Shown here one piece after another: positions 15,536 through 23,887 of a DNA stretch of 64,000 nt. The DNA is from Alkalihalobacterium elongatum (GTDB taxonomy: Bacteria; Bacillota; Bacilli; Bacillales; Bacillaceae_F): the NCBI RefSeq assembly GCF_019024285.1, contig NZ_WMKZ01000021.1:1-64000 (forward strand), given 5' to 3'. Each line of letters starts with the position of its first letter. The stretch's first letter is position 1. The notes under the pieces were generated by a model that was not told the DNA's origin, ran no database searches, and saw only the letters and a program-made list of their open reading frames with translations. A program made the position numbers and the translations under genes.

Positions 15536-15703
15536 ATGAAGAAAAATTTGTATACTAATGGTGAACAGGTAGTAATTAAAGCAACAGATGAAACAGTAAC
15601 CGTCTCTAAATGTCAATATGTTAAAAACATGAAAAGATATTCATATACGGTCAAAGAAAAACCAACGACGTTTTTCTTTGAGGAAGAATTAACGAAAAAG
15701 TAA
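15536..15703 (+). CDS. 55-aa small protein of unknown function
   Basis: ATG 15536, preceded by AGAGAGGGTGATACG, opens a 55-residue frame beginning MKKNLYTNGEQVVIKATDET and ending FFFEEELTKK before TAA at 15701. It is predicted to form a small all-beta domain, with one Cys (SKCQY). It has its own promoter-like TATAAT upstream and a tight terminator 20 bases after the stop, so it is almost surely expressed. I do not recognise a family with certainty. Confidence 0.65.
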   Translation: MKKNLYTNGEQVVIKATDETVTVSKCQYVKNMKRYSYTVKEKPTTFFFEEELTKK

Positions 15704-15724
15704 TTATATGATGGATAAAGTTGG

Positions 15725-15748
15725 CACCCGATTTATCGGGTGTTTTTT
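15725..15748 (+). terminator. terminator of the 55-aa gene
   Basis: CACCCGAT-TT-ATCGGGTG followed by six T residues, a textbook intrinsic terminator. Confidence 0.93.
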
Positions 15749-15864
15749 ATTTTGCGACAACAAAGAGTCCTTCACAAGATGATAATTAAAGAACAAATTA
15801 AAGTCCATTTATTCCGTCACTAACCTTTACCCTATCTCAGTAAAAGCTATAGTAATACAAAAAA

Positions 15865-15891
15865 AGAGAGAGACATTCATTATCTCTCTCT
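15865..15891 (-). terminator. terminator of the methyltransferase gene
   Basis: AGAGAGAGA pairs with TCTCTCTCT around a nine-base loop. On the minus strand the stem is followed by a run of T residues (complement of the A-run at 15859-15865), six bases after the stop codon. Confidence 0.85.
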
Positions 15892-15896
15892 AGTAT

Positions 15897-17063
15897 TCAT
15901 GACATTACTTCCGTTTTTATATCATTGGAAGTTTTTGTCTGTATTGCCGCCTCTAATTTATCGAGTGTATTGCCAATTTCTTTTGCCATCACTTCGATTA
16001 CAGGGATTGTTACTGAATTTCCGAATTGCTTGTATTGTTGAGCTTTGCTTATTTTAGACGGGAATGAGAATTGATCTACACCGTCTTTCACAAACCCATA
16101 ATTGATAAATCCTTGTAACTTCCCCCACTCTCTTGGTGTCATCATTCGAATTCCTTCATCATTCAGCGGAGTTTGTTTTCCTTTAACAACTGTTCCTCCA
16201 ATTCCATCTTGCGGGTCATAAACTAAGTTTCGTTCTTTTCCAGAACCACCTGTTGCTAAGAGAGCGTTAGAAATTGGATTTTTGATACCTTTTTCATTAA
16301 CAACTATATAACCATAGCCGTTTCCTTTTCCTCTATGACGGTTTTTATGGTCTTTAAGTGTTTGTAAGTAACCAGAAGCTAAGTAATATTCCTGATTGGC
16401 ATTAAACTCTAATAAGTCGTTTAAATCTTTATACATTGGTTCACCAGGGCGTTTTTTCGGCAGCTCTTTCATGGCAAGGTCTGTAGTAAGTGAACCATAT
16501 CTGTTTTTATCGAAGCCTATAATGTATACTCGTGGACGATTTTGTGGTAATCCAAAATCTTTCGAGTTAACGAGAAAATCTTTAGAGTTATATTCGAGTT
16601 CTTCAGGTACAAGAGAATTTTCACGTACTCCAATAACAGTGTAATTCAATTCTTGTACCAATACTTTTAAGATTGTCTCAAATGTATCTCCTTTTTTATG
16701 TCGCAGTAATCCTTCTACATTTTCTAATAGAAAAGCTTTTGGACGAGTTCGCTTTAAAATATCGGCTATATCAAAAAATAATGTTCCTCTTGTTTTATCC
16801 ATAAATCCTTCTTTTTTACCTGCGATACTAAACGCTTGGCAAGGAAAACCACCTAACAAAACATCATAATCGATCCTTGTTACTTTTTCTTTAAACTCTT
16901 CACTTGTAACATCATTAAACGGATCATCTCCATATAAATGTTTATAAGTTTCACATGCGTATTTATCTATTTCTGCTGCAAGAACCGTTTCGAATTGATT
17001 CGTAAGCTCAAAGCCTCTACGAATCCCGCCAATTCCTGCGAATAAATCTACTGTTCTGTACAT
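15897..17063 (-). CDS. dcm: DNA (cytosine-5-)-methyltransferase, orphan
   Basis: A 388-aa C5-cytosine methyltransferase with its motifs in order: DLFAGIGGIRRGF (I), GGFPCQAFSIAGK (IV, catalytic Cys75), ENVEGL (VI), QNRPRVYIIGF (VIII), TPREWGKLQGF (IX) and QFGNSVTIPV (X). The variable region between VIII and IX (about 190-290, including RHRGKGNGYGY) recognises the target, but I cannot deduce the sequence from it. No restriction endonuclease or Vsr gene lies nearby, so it appears to be a solitary enzyme. RBS AGGAGGAACAA. It sits about 100 bases downstream of the Rrf2 gene on the same strand. Confidence 0.92.
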   Translation of the reverse strand: MYRTVDLFAGIGGIRRGFELTNQFETVLAAEIDKYACETYKHLYGDDPFNDVTSEEFKEKVTRIDYDVLLGGFPCQAFSIAGKKEGFMDKTRGTLFFDIADILKRTRPKAFLLENVEGLLRHKKGDTFETILKVLVQELNYTVIGVRENSLVPEELEYNSKDFLVNSKDFGLPQNRPRVYIIGFDKNRYGSLTTDLAMKELPKKRPGEPMYKDLNDLLEFNANQEYYLASGYLQTLKDHKNRHRGKGNGYGYIVVNEKGIKNPISNALLATGGSGKERNLVYDPQDGIGGTVVKGKQTPLNDEGIRMMTPREWGKLQGFINYGFVKDGVDQFSFPSKISKAQQYKQFGNSVTIPVIEVMAKEIGNTLDKLEAAIQTKTSNDIKTEVMS

Positions 17064-17161
17064 TTGTTCCTCCTACTAAATGGTATCCACCATTAATATT
17101 ATAATAATATCATAGGTTCCCATCAAATGTTGAGAGAATCCAATGTACTACTTGCCTTCTA

Positions 17162-17620
17162 TCATTTCCGTTTCCCCCATAATTCACTAAGTAGTTCTTC
17201 TTTGGTATTCACTTGGTTGTTAAGGAGGTCTTCAAGTGTGATATTTTCTAATATATGAGAAACAGAATTACGAACAAGTCCCCACAACGGTTGCAGTCGA
17301 CAATTTCCTTCTAAACTGCATGCTTCATAGGAAGTAATACTGACACATCCCATTGGCGCTAAGGGTCCTTCAATTTTTCGAATGACTTCGCCAATACATA
17401 TTTCGCTTGGATTAACTCTTAGTCGATAGCCTCCACCGAAACCTCTGCGACTCGTGATATAACCTAATTGTTTCAGTTGCATCAATAGCTTTTCTAAATA
17501 GGGTGTTGGTACTAATGTTAAATCACTAATTTCTGTAACTGTCATCACCTTTTTTTCATTTTCTCCTAATGTAATTAACGCTCGTAATGAATATTCACCC
17601 TTACTTGATATTTTCATCAT
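17162..17620 (-). CDS. Rrf2-family regulator with Fe-S type cysteines
   Basis: A 152-aa Rrf2/IscR-type protein: winged helix (EISDLTLVPTPYLEKLLMQL, then GYITSRRGFGGGYRL) and three cysteines, MGCVS, EACSL and GNCRL, spaced C-X8-C-X5-C as in the Fe-S-binding members IscR and NsrR. It therefore probably senses Fe-S status, NO or sulfur rather than being a cluster-free CymR. It is 60 bases downstream of an SLC13 permease on the same strand and may control it. RBS AGAGGTGGATG. The ligand and targets are inferred only. Confidence 0.83.
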   Translation of the reverse strand: MMKISSKGEYSLRALITLGENEKKVMTVTEISDLTLVPTPYLEKLLMQLKQLGYITSRRGFGGGYRLRVNPSEICIGEVIRKIEGPLAPMGCVSITSYEACSLEGNCRLQPLWGLVRNSVSHILENITLEDLLNNQVNTKEELLSELWGKRK

Positions 17621-17680
17621 CCACCTCTAAATTTTTGTGACTCAATAGTCTGTTTTTTTTAGGGTCTCTTCAGCTTTCTG

Positions 17681-19474
17681 TTAAACAATCCAAACAAAGT
17701 ACACAATAATGACTGTTACTATTAAATATAAAATATTCAGTGGTATACCCACCTTTAAAAAGTCTGAAAAACGATAGCCTCCTGGACCATAAACGATTAA
17801 GTTCGCCTGATATCCAATAGGTGTAGCAAAGCTAGCTGATGCTGCAATTGCAATTGCAACAAAAAATGCCATAGGGTCAACTGCTAATTGTGTAGCAATT
17901 GCCAGAGATATTGGGACCATAAGTACCGCTGCAGCATTATTCGTAATGACTTCAGTAAAAACAGTTGTTAGTAAATAAACGACGGCAATTGCACCGATGA
18001 TACCCGCTCCCTTTGTGAGCTGAACAAAATGGTTAGCAATCCAAGCGGCAGCTCCTGTTTGTTCAAGTGCTGTACCAATTCCAATAGCGCAAGCAATCAA
18101 CAGTAATACATCGAACTGGATATATTTTTTAGCACTACTAATGGTTATCGTTTTCGTTAAAAACAACACAACGACTGCTAATACAGCAGCTTTAAACATT
18201 GGAAAAATATTAAAAGCAGCAAGTAGTATCATAGTTAACAAGGTACTAAGCGCAATAATTGACTTTTTAGGATCAACAATTTCTGGTTCTTCTAGAGAAG
18301 ATAGTAAATAAAAATCTTTTGAATTTGTCCATCTCGGTTCGAATTCTTTATTTGAGAGAAGTAATAAAGTATCACCAGCTTTTAACTTTATGTCACCAAC
18401 CTTATCGTTAATCCGCTCATCATTTCTATGTACTGCAACTACCCCAGCCCCATATAAGCTACGAAACTTACTATCTTTTATCGTTTTATGAATTAAAGAC
18501 GATTGATGCGAAATGACGGCTTCGATAAGAGACGCACTTCCGTTTTGTAAATCCTCTAATTTTAAATAAGTCCCTGTCTCAACCTTAAGGCCCTTGATGT
18601 TTTGTATATCAACGATCGTTGACAACATCCCTGTAAAAATGAGGTGGTCCCCAGCCATTAACTTCTTATAGGATGGTACAGAAGTCGTTCGTTCCCCGTT
18701 TCGAATAAGCTCAATTAGATAAAGACCACTTAAGTTCCTTAGTCCAGCTTCTTCAATTGTTTTTCCGATTAGTGGCGACTGTAATTCGACAGTTGCTTCC
18801 GCTAAATATTTTTTCACATCCTCGCCAAAGGTTTCCTCGGATGTTTTACGAGAAGGTAAAAGTTTATAGCCAATCGTAACCATATACAGGATGCCAAGAA
18901 GACCTGCTGGCAAACTAACAATCGCTAATTGGAACATTGAAAATCCAGCAAATCCTTGTTCAAGCATATAACCATGAATGACTAGATTTGTAGATGTACC
19001 GATTAATGTTAACGTACCGCCAAATATCGTTGCGTATGATAATGGCATTAAAAACTTTGACGGTGATATATTTCGCTCTTTACACCATTTTCGAACGACT
19101 GGAGTAAACATAACGACGATTGGCGTATTATTTAAAAACGCGGATAGACTTGAGATAGGTACCATCATTTGCAATAAGGATCTTCGTTCACTCTTTCCCG
19201 AACCTAATGACCTTGTAACGATATTATTTAAAACACCACTTTGTTTAATGGCACCCGCTACTATAAATAGGAGCGCTACTGTTAACATTCCTTCATTGGA
19301 AAATCCTTTTAATGCATCTGCTGGTGATAAAATACCTGTTAATAACAAAACAGCTAATGAGCAAGCGACAATAAAGTCTGGTCGTGCAACTTCTCGAATT
19401 AGACAAACTAACATTCCAATTACAACAAAAATAACGAATGCCATTTCAAAAGTCATCTGTTTTTTCGCCTCCAC
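17681..19474 (-). CDS. SLC13/SAC1-type permease with two RCK-C domains
   Basis: The 597-aa protein has about ten to eleven membrane helices in two halves. Two cytoplasmic RCK-C (TrkA-C) domains lie between them (about 215-300 and 305-385). The hallmark NNTPIVVMFTP lies in the first half and ITNNAAAVLMVPISLAIA in the second. This architecture is that of SLC13-family permeases such as the sulfate transporter SAC1/YfbS group, taking up sulfate or dicarboxylates with Na+. The linked Rrf2 gene favours sulfate, but that is inference. Expression appears to be governed by a palindrome at the -35 box and a terminator in the leader. Confidence 0.82.
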   Translation of the reverse strand: MEAKKQMTFEMAFVIFVVIGMLVCLIREVARPDFIVACSLAVLLLTGILSPADALKGFSNEGMLTVALLFIVAGAIKQSGVLNNIVTRSLGSGKSERRSLLQMMVPISSLSAFLNNTPIVVMFTPVVRKWCKERNISPSKFLMPLSYATIFGGTLTLIGTSTNLVIHGYMLEQGFAGFSMFQLAIVSLPAGLLGILYMVTIGYKLLPSRKTSEETFGEDVKKYLAEATVELQSPLIGKTIEEAGLRNLSGLYLIELIRNGERTTSVPSYKKLMAGDHLIFTGMLSTIVDIQNIKGLKVETGTYLKLEDLQNGSASLIEAVISHQSSLIHKTIKDSKFRSLYGAGVVAVHRNDERINDKVGDIKLKAGDTLLLLSNKEFEPRWTNSKDFYLLSSLEEPEIVDPKKSIIALSTLLTMILLAAFNIFPMFKAAVLAVVVLFLTKTITISSAKKYIQFDVLLLIACAIGIGTALEQTGAAAWIANHFVQLTKGAGIIGAIAVVYLLTTVFTEVITNNAAAVLMVPISLAIATQLAVDPMAFFVAIAIAASASFATPIGYQANLIVYGPGGYRFSDFLKVGIPLNILYLIVTVIIVYFVWIV

Positions 19475-19558
19475 TACTAGCTGCTCTTTTATCCTCTTTC
19501 AACAAAACTCAACCAATCTAAACAAAACCTATTAGTTTAGTATGAATTATAGTTAAAA

Positions 19559-19597
19559 AAAGGCTAACACTCCATTTACTCTGAAGTATTAGCCTTT
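19559..19597 (-). terminator. intrinsic terminator within the permease leader (attenuator candidate)
   Basis: AAAGGCTAA pairs with TTAGCCTTT; on the minus strand the stem is followed by seven T residues. It lies between the promoter at 19637-19665 and the permease start at 19474, so it can stop transcription about 75 bases before the gene. I could not find a clear antiterminator or known riboswitch core in the 70 bases before it. Confidence 0.7.
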
Positions 19598-19636
19598 GGT
19601 TTGTCCAATCAGCTTCGTATATATTTATTAAATAAT

Positions 19637-19670
19637 ATATTATTCTAACTAAACATAGTTGTCAACTATG
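19637..19670 (-). promoter_or_regulatory. permease promoter with palindromic operator on the -35 box
   Basis: On the minus strand TTGACA (19665-19660), 17-base spacer, TAATAT (19642-19637). The -35 box lies inside the perfect 17-base palindrome CATAGTTGTCAACTATG (19654-19670). A repressor bound there would block RNA polymerase. The neighbouring Rrf2 protein is the natural candidate. Confidence 0.7.
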
Positions 19671-19712
19671 AATTAAGAGTGATAATTTATATACATTTTG
19701 GCATCATTAAAA

Positions 19713-19743
19713 AGCAAAGCACTCCAATATTATGTGCTTTGCT
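19713..19743 (-). terminator. terminator of the phytoene-desaturase-like gene
   Basis: AGCAAAGCA pairs with TGCTTTGCT; on the minus strand it is followed by TTTTTAATG. It lies 16 bases after the stop codon. Confidence 0.85.
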
Positions 19744-19758
19744 AGTCGTTTATTTTTA

Positions 19759-21057
19759 TTATTTATTCATGATTAATTTACATACATCATATGCGCTAGA
19801 AAAGGATAATTCTGATAATTGTCCTTGCCCTTGGCACCAGTCTCCAGTAAAAAACGTATTACGATAATCTGGGAAGTAAATTGGCATTGCTTGTTGGTTC
19901 ATATTCCATTTAACTTCTTGAACAACAGCATTCTTAGAAACACGCGGTACAACTAAATTTTCCCGCCAGCCTTCGAAGTGTTTATCATACAGAGCTTCAA
20001 TTTGTTGCTTATACTTATCCAACGCTTCAGTATTACCAATATCTTCATCTTTCAAATAAGCTACAGCTTGAAGAAGTTGTCCGCCTTCAGGTGTACAGGT
20101 TTCGTCGTAATAAGAAATATCTGTAATAAACATTTGATTTTTACGGTCATAAATATACGTGAACGGGCTCTCAACTCGTTTAGAAAGACCAATATCATAA
20201 ACAAAAACACTTGAAGGTTTATACTTCGCATAATGACTTAGCCAATCTTCTATATCTGTTTCTTTAAATACTTTAAGTAATTCTTTCGGTGGGATTGCAA
20301 AAATAAATTCTTCCGCTTCGTATATATCGTCGCCACTAACAATTTGAATTACTTTATTTTCATTTGTTACTGCGTGTGTGACTTTTGCTTTTTCAAAGAT
20401 TTCTCCATCATTTTCCTTAATGACGCGCACAAACTCATTGATTAATGATTGCCAACCACCACCGATATAAGCAACGGGCTTGTTTGTTGTAAAGATTCGT
20501 TTATAGTATTGAAAAAATACTTCTGAAGGAATTTGTTCAGGTTCACTAGTAAAGAAATTGGAAGATGCAAGTGTTAACATCATTTTTTTGACATCCTCAC
20601 CAATATTTTGTTTTTCTAGCCATTTCCCGATTGATTGGTGTGGAACCCCTGAATCAATGCTTAACATCGTCTTAAAAACTTCCCAAGCAAAGACGACTTT
20701 ACCTGGTGATGAAAGGATTTTAGTTTTGAAAAGACCTCGAACATTTGAAGGGACATGACTAAGTTCTTCACCTGAGTCATATCTAGCCTTATATGGATTA
20801 AAATCCTTCCAGTGTATATTTAGTTTTAGTTCATTTTCAAATTTTTTTAGAATCGAAGTGTCTCTTCCATAGATGGCATGAGCACCAAAATTAAAATTAA
20901 AACCTTTAATGGGTAAGGTAACCGCTCTTCCACCTAATTTACCACGCTCTAATAGTGCTACTTTCTTACCGTTAAAAGATAAAAATGCAGCAGCAGCTAA
21001 TCCTGCCAGACCTCCACCTACAACGACAACATCGTATGATTTCAATTGTTTCTCCAT
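19759..21057 (-). CDS. FAD-dependent amine oxidase / phytoene-desaturase-like protein
   Basis: A 432-aa flavoprotein: SYDVVVVGGGLAGLAAAAFL at the N-terminus binds the FAD ADP moiety, LLERGKLGGRAVT follows, and the C-terminal FFTGDWCQGQG closes the FAD site. The order matches the amino-oxidase/CrtI-like superfamily. No carotenoid synthase is nearby, so the substrate is unknown. ATG 21057 is chosen because TTGGAGG lies six bases upstream; the longer frame from 21081 starts across that RBS. It is monocistronic. Confidence 0.8.
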   Translation of the reverse strand: MEKQLKSYDVVVVGGGLAGLAAAAFLSFNGKKVALLERGKLGGRAVTLPIKGFNFNFGAHAIYGRDTSILKKFENELKLNIHWKDFNPYKARYDSGEELSHVPSNVRGLFKTKILSSPGKVVFAWEVFKTMLSIDSGVPHQSIGKWLEKQNIGEDVKKMMLTLASSNFFTSEPEQIPSEVFFQYYKRIFTTNKPVAYIGGGWQSLINEFVRVIKENDGEIFEKAKVTHAVTNENKVIQIVSGDDIYEAEEFIFAIPPKELLKVFKETDIEDWLSHYAKYKPSSVFVYDIGLSKRVESPFTYIYDRKNQMFITDISYYDETCTPEGGQLLQAVAYLKDEDIGNTEALDKYKQQIEALYDKHFEGWRENLVVPRVSKNAVVQEVKWNMNQQAMPIYFPDYRNTFFTGDWCQGQGQLSELSFSSAYDVCKLIMNK

Positions 21058-21335
21058 TATAACCTCCAATATAGACCCCATACATTCTCATTTTAAGAAG
21101 AAAGTATCTCTATCTCATTATACTTATATAGAAAATTAACAACTCTCTCTATGATAGTACTCTCAAAATTAGAAATCAATGGTTTACACTACGAAAACAG
21201 TATAAAATAAATTAAATTCTGTGTTAAAGACTTTTTTTGATTTGGCTTATTTAAATTAAAAGGTTGCTAACGTAAAATTTGTTGCCATTGGGCCGTTAAA
21301 TCATCAATCATTTAGAAAAGAACCAATTAAAAAAT

Positions 21336-21361
21336 AGCGACTATCACTACTGACTGTCGCT
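21336..21361 (-). terminator. terminator after the second CBO0543 gene
   Basis: AGCGAC pairs with GTCGCT; on the minus strand it is followed by ATTTTTTAA. The rest of the gap 21058-21381 shows only AT-rich DNA, presumably holding the promoter of the flavoprotein. Confidence 0.7.
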
Positions 21362-21381
21362 GGAAAAATAGTTCAATCTTT

Positions 21382-21984
21382 TCATTTTATATCGAAATAA
21401 TCTAAAATTTCATTTTTCGTCCACTTATATTTTGGATCTTGTTTAATAAAAAAAGTGAACGGGCCTTTTAAAAGTCTTGCTCTTAAAGGAACCTTAAATT
21501 TTATAATATAAAAAACAGCTGTACATAGAGATAAGAACCATGTTAATAAAGCATTTTTTTTATGTAAATAACTATATGTATACATTTTCAGGTAGATCGC
21601 TGCTGACCAGTAGATATTCCATCCATGTTTAAATCGAATTAATTTTTGTTTTGCTGCCAAATGCTCTATATAAGTTGAAATGATTGTCCATTTTAGAACG
21701 TGATATACTTGTTTTGGAAAAGTGTTAGGAAAATGAGATAAATTCGCTAAGACAACTAAGGGTGTAGTAACAAATGTATGTAGGAGACGGATGCCACGCC
21801 AATTTATTCCATGGGGGTTAAACTCCCACAGAAGGTACCTTTTGCAAATGTAATAATAAAAAGCATTAAAAAAACTAATGAATACCAATTCCTTAAAATG
21901 TTTCGGTAAATGTTTTAAAGAGCCCACAGTTGAAAATATGATCGTTAAAAGTAAAAATAGTTCTTGTTCTTGTTTACGTTTCAT
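21382..21984 (-). CDS. CBO0543-family membrane protein, second copy
   Basis: A 200-aa protein with four or five hydrophobic segments, many Lys/His residues and the motif LLWEFNPHGINWRGIRLLHTF. It is related in pattern to the protein at 12130-12675, though strongly diverged. The N-terminal charged MKRKQEQE leads directly into the first helix. Its role is unknown. It has a weak RBS (AGTGAGGCC) before the ATG and its own terminator. Confidence 0.6.
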   Translation of the reverse strand: MKRKQEQELFLLLTIIFSTVGSLKHLPKHFKELVFISFFNAFYYYICKRYLLWEFNPHGINWRGIRLLHTFVTTPLVVLANLSHFPNTFPKQVYHVLKWTIISTYIEHLAAKQKLIRFKHGWNIYWSAAIYLKMYTYSYLHKKNALLTWFLSLCTAVFYIIKFKVPLRARLLKGPFTFFIKQDPKYKWTKNEILDYFDIK

Positions 21985-22195
21985 GATGGCCTCACTTTAT
22001 ATATCTTATTAATTAACATTATAATTACCAATTTATTTACATTTATGTAAATAAACTTCTGACCTTTTTTAGATTTTAAAGTATTAAGTCATTTTTGTGA
22101 AATGTCTGTTAATTTATTCAACTTTTCTATTCTAAAAGCATAAAGTTGTGTTATTATAATTCTTAATATTCTAAAAACTATAAGGTTGTGATCGC

Positions 22196-22690
22196 GTGGA
22201 ACATTATGATGATAAAACAAGGCGGGTACTAAAAGAGGTTAAGGAATATTATGGGATTATACCAAAAACGTATTTTGCGGTAGCAGACGCTGGTCTTTTA
22301 CCAAGACTTTGGGCGCTAGCTGGTGAAACGTTTAAATCAGGTGCTGCTGACCATGAGGATAAAAGAATCTGTGCATCCATCGTAGCTCACACTCTTGGAA
22401 TTCAAGAGCTACTAGTTGCTCATCTAATGATTTTAAAGCGTTACGGGTGGAACCGCCAGCAGTTCGATGAACTGCTAGAAGAGAACTACCCTTCCAGAAT
22501 GAGTGAAAAACAAATTCTGCTTGCAAAACTTGCAAAAACCTTGGCTGTTAATCCAGCAAACGTTGACCGAGATACACTCCGTATCCTTCAAGAGCAAGGA
22601 ACAACAAAAGAAGAGATCGCAGAAATCATCGGGTTACATGGGTTTGTAAGGTACATGGCCACGTTCGTAAGTGTTTACGAAATGGCTTAA
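22196..22690 (+). CDS. AhpD/carboxymuconolactone-decarboxylase-like protein without the CxxC pair
   Basis: A 164-aa all-helical protein of the AhpD-like fold. The active-site region reads DKRICASIVAHTLGIQELLVAH: the first Cys and the later His are kept, but the second Cys of the usual CxxC is replaced (CASI), so peroxidase-partner chemistry in the AhpD manner is unlikely. The start is GTG 22196, with AAGG-TTGTGA upstream. It is a single gene with a strong terminator. Confidence 0.68.
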   Translation: MEHYDDKTRRVLKEVKEYYGIIPKTYFAVADAGLLPRLWALAGETFKSGAADHEDKRICASIVAHTLGIQELLVAHLMILKRYGWNRQQFDELLEENYPSRMSEKQILLAKLAKTLAVNPANVDRDTLRILQEQGTTKEEIAEIIGLHGFVRYMATFVSVYEMA

Positions 22691-22704
22691 ACTAAATAAT
22701 TTTT

Positions 22705-22740
22705 AAGAGCCATAACTCTTTTTTGCAGAGTTATGGCTTT
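22705..22740 (+). terminator. terminator after the AhpD-like gene
   Basis: AAGAGCCATAACTCT pairs with AGAGTTATGGCTTT, followed by TTAA. Confidence 0.88.
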
Positions 22741-22808
22741 TTAATATTGATGGATTATCGGTTTAAATCTAAGGAAATAATTGCTTATGAAAGGATGGTA
22801 AAAGAAAA

Positions 22809-23828
22809 ATGTTAATGATATTTGAATTAATGAAGGTTGTTGTGAGAATTCGCAAACTCACCCTATTTATCTTCACGATTGTTTTTTTAGTAATGAGTTC
22901 TTTCATCATTCATTGGATTGAACCTGAGATGTTTCCTACCCCTTTTATTGGCTTCTGGTATGTCATGACGACGGTAACAACTACTGGTTATGGGGACTTC
23001 GTTCCTGATACAACTTTAGGAAAGGTATTTGGCTTATTCCTTTATTTTTTTGGAATTGGATTAATTGGGATTGTTATAGGAAAAATTGTTGAAAGTTTTG
23101 GGATTTACCGTAAATTAAAGGAGGAAGGCAAGTTGAGATATAAAGGTTCGGGTCACTATGTAATTATAGGTTGGTCAAATAAAGCGAAGCACACGATGAA
23201 AGAAATACTCGAAATCGATGATCATTCTAAAATTGTACTTATTGATCTGATGCCAAAATCTCCTATGGATGAGGATACATTATTTTATGTCCAAGGCGAT
23301 CCCACGGACAAGGAGGTATTAGAAAAAGCGAATGTTCTCAATGCAAAGGCGGTACTAATCTTTACAAAGGATAATGTAATGGACTCGATTGCAGCAGACG
23401 GTAAATCATTGATTATTGTCTCTTCCATTGAAAGTTATGCGAAAGAAATGAACAAAGAAATCTATACACTAGTTGAAATTCTTAAAGAAAAACACATTCC
23501 AACGTTTGAGCATGCCAACGTTGATGAATTTATCCTTGCTGACGAGGCATTATCTGACTTAATGGCAAAATCCGCTGTAAATAAAGGGTCTGGTAAGCTC
23601 GTAATGAAATTATTAAGTAGGAAAAGTGGTGTTGATTTATGGAAGATTAATAAACATCACAAATGGAAAACGTATAATGACGCCTTTGAAGACTTGAAAA
23701 AAGCAGGAGCAAATCTCATATCGGACCGCAATGACTTTAATATCTTAACAAAGCTGGGAGAACCAATTCCTGCAGAAGCAGAACTATATATCATCTGCAA
23801 TAAAGAAACCTACCAGAAAATAAAGTAA
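22809..23828 (+). CDS. yugO: potassium channel with RCK domain (YugO-like)
   Basis: A 339-aa two-helix K+ channel subunit: helix 1 at about 18-36, pore with the filter TTTGYGD (57-63), helix 2 at about 74-95. A cytoplasmic RCK/TrkA-N domain follows (YVIIGWSNKAK replaces the usual GxGxxG with a relaxed Rossmann loop, then VLIDLMP and VQGDPTDKEVL). The length and order match YugO of B. subtilis, which releases K+ during biofilm signalling. It converges on ktrAB, so uptake and efflux functions sit side by side. RBS AAAGGATGG is about ten bases before the ATG. Confidence 0.85.
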   Translation: MLMIFELMKVVVRIRKLTLFIFTIVFLVMSSFIIHWIEPEMFPTPFIGFWYVMTTVTTTGYGDFVPDTTLGKVFGLFLYFFGIGLIGIVIGKIVESFGIYRKLKEEGKLRYKGSGHYVIIGWSNKAKHTMKEILEIDDHSKIVLIDLMPKSPMDEDTLFYVQGDPTDKEVLEKANVLNAKAVLIFTKDNVMDSIAADGKSLIIVSSIESYAKEMNKEIYTLVEILKEKHIPTFEHANVDEFILADEALSDLMAKSAVNKGSGKLVMKLLSRKSGVDLWKINKHHKWKTYNDAFEDLKKAGANLISDRNDFNILTKLGEPIPAEAELYIICNKETYQKIK

Positions 23829-23832
23829 ATGT

Positions 23833-23880
23833 GGTGCCAGGCACCTTTAACGCAACAGCGCATTAAAGGTGCCTGGCACC
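23833..23880. repeat. GGTGCCAGGCACC element, 48-bp copy 2
   Basis: GGTGCCAGGCACC and GGTGCCTGGCACC bracket a 22-base centre that itself folds (AACGC-AACA-GCGCATT region). Nearly the same as the copy at 28619. It lies between the stop codons of the convergent channel and ktrB genes and probably terminates both. Confidence 0.88.
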
Positions 23881-23887
23881 GTTGTTT

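Noticed and set aside
18978-19535. 185-codon plus-strand frame opposite the SLC13 permease
   Set aside because: An antisense shadow of a well-conserved membrane protein; no RBS or recognisable domain.
22130-22195. Direct repeat ATTCTAAAA...TTGTG before the AhpD-like gene as an operator
   Set aside because: Imperfect, AT-rich and seen only twice; not distinguishable from chance.
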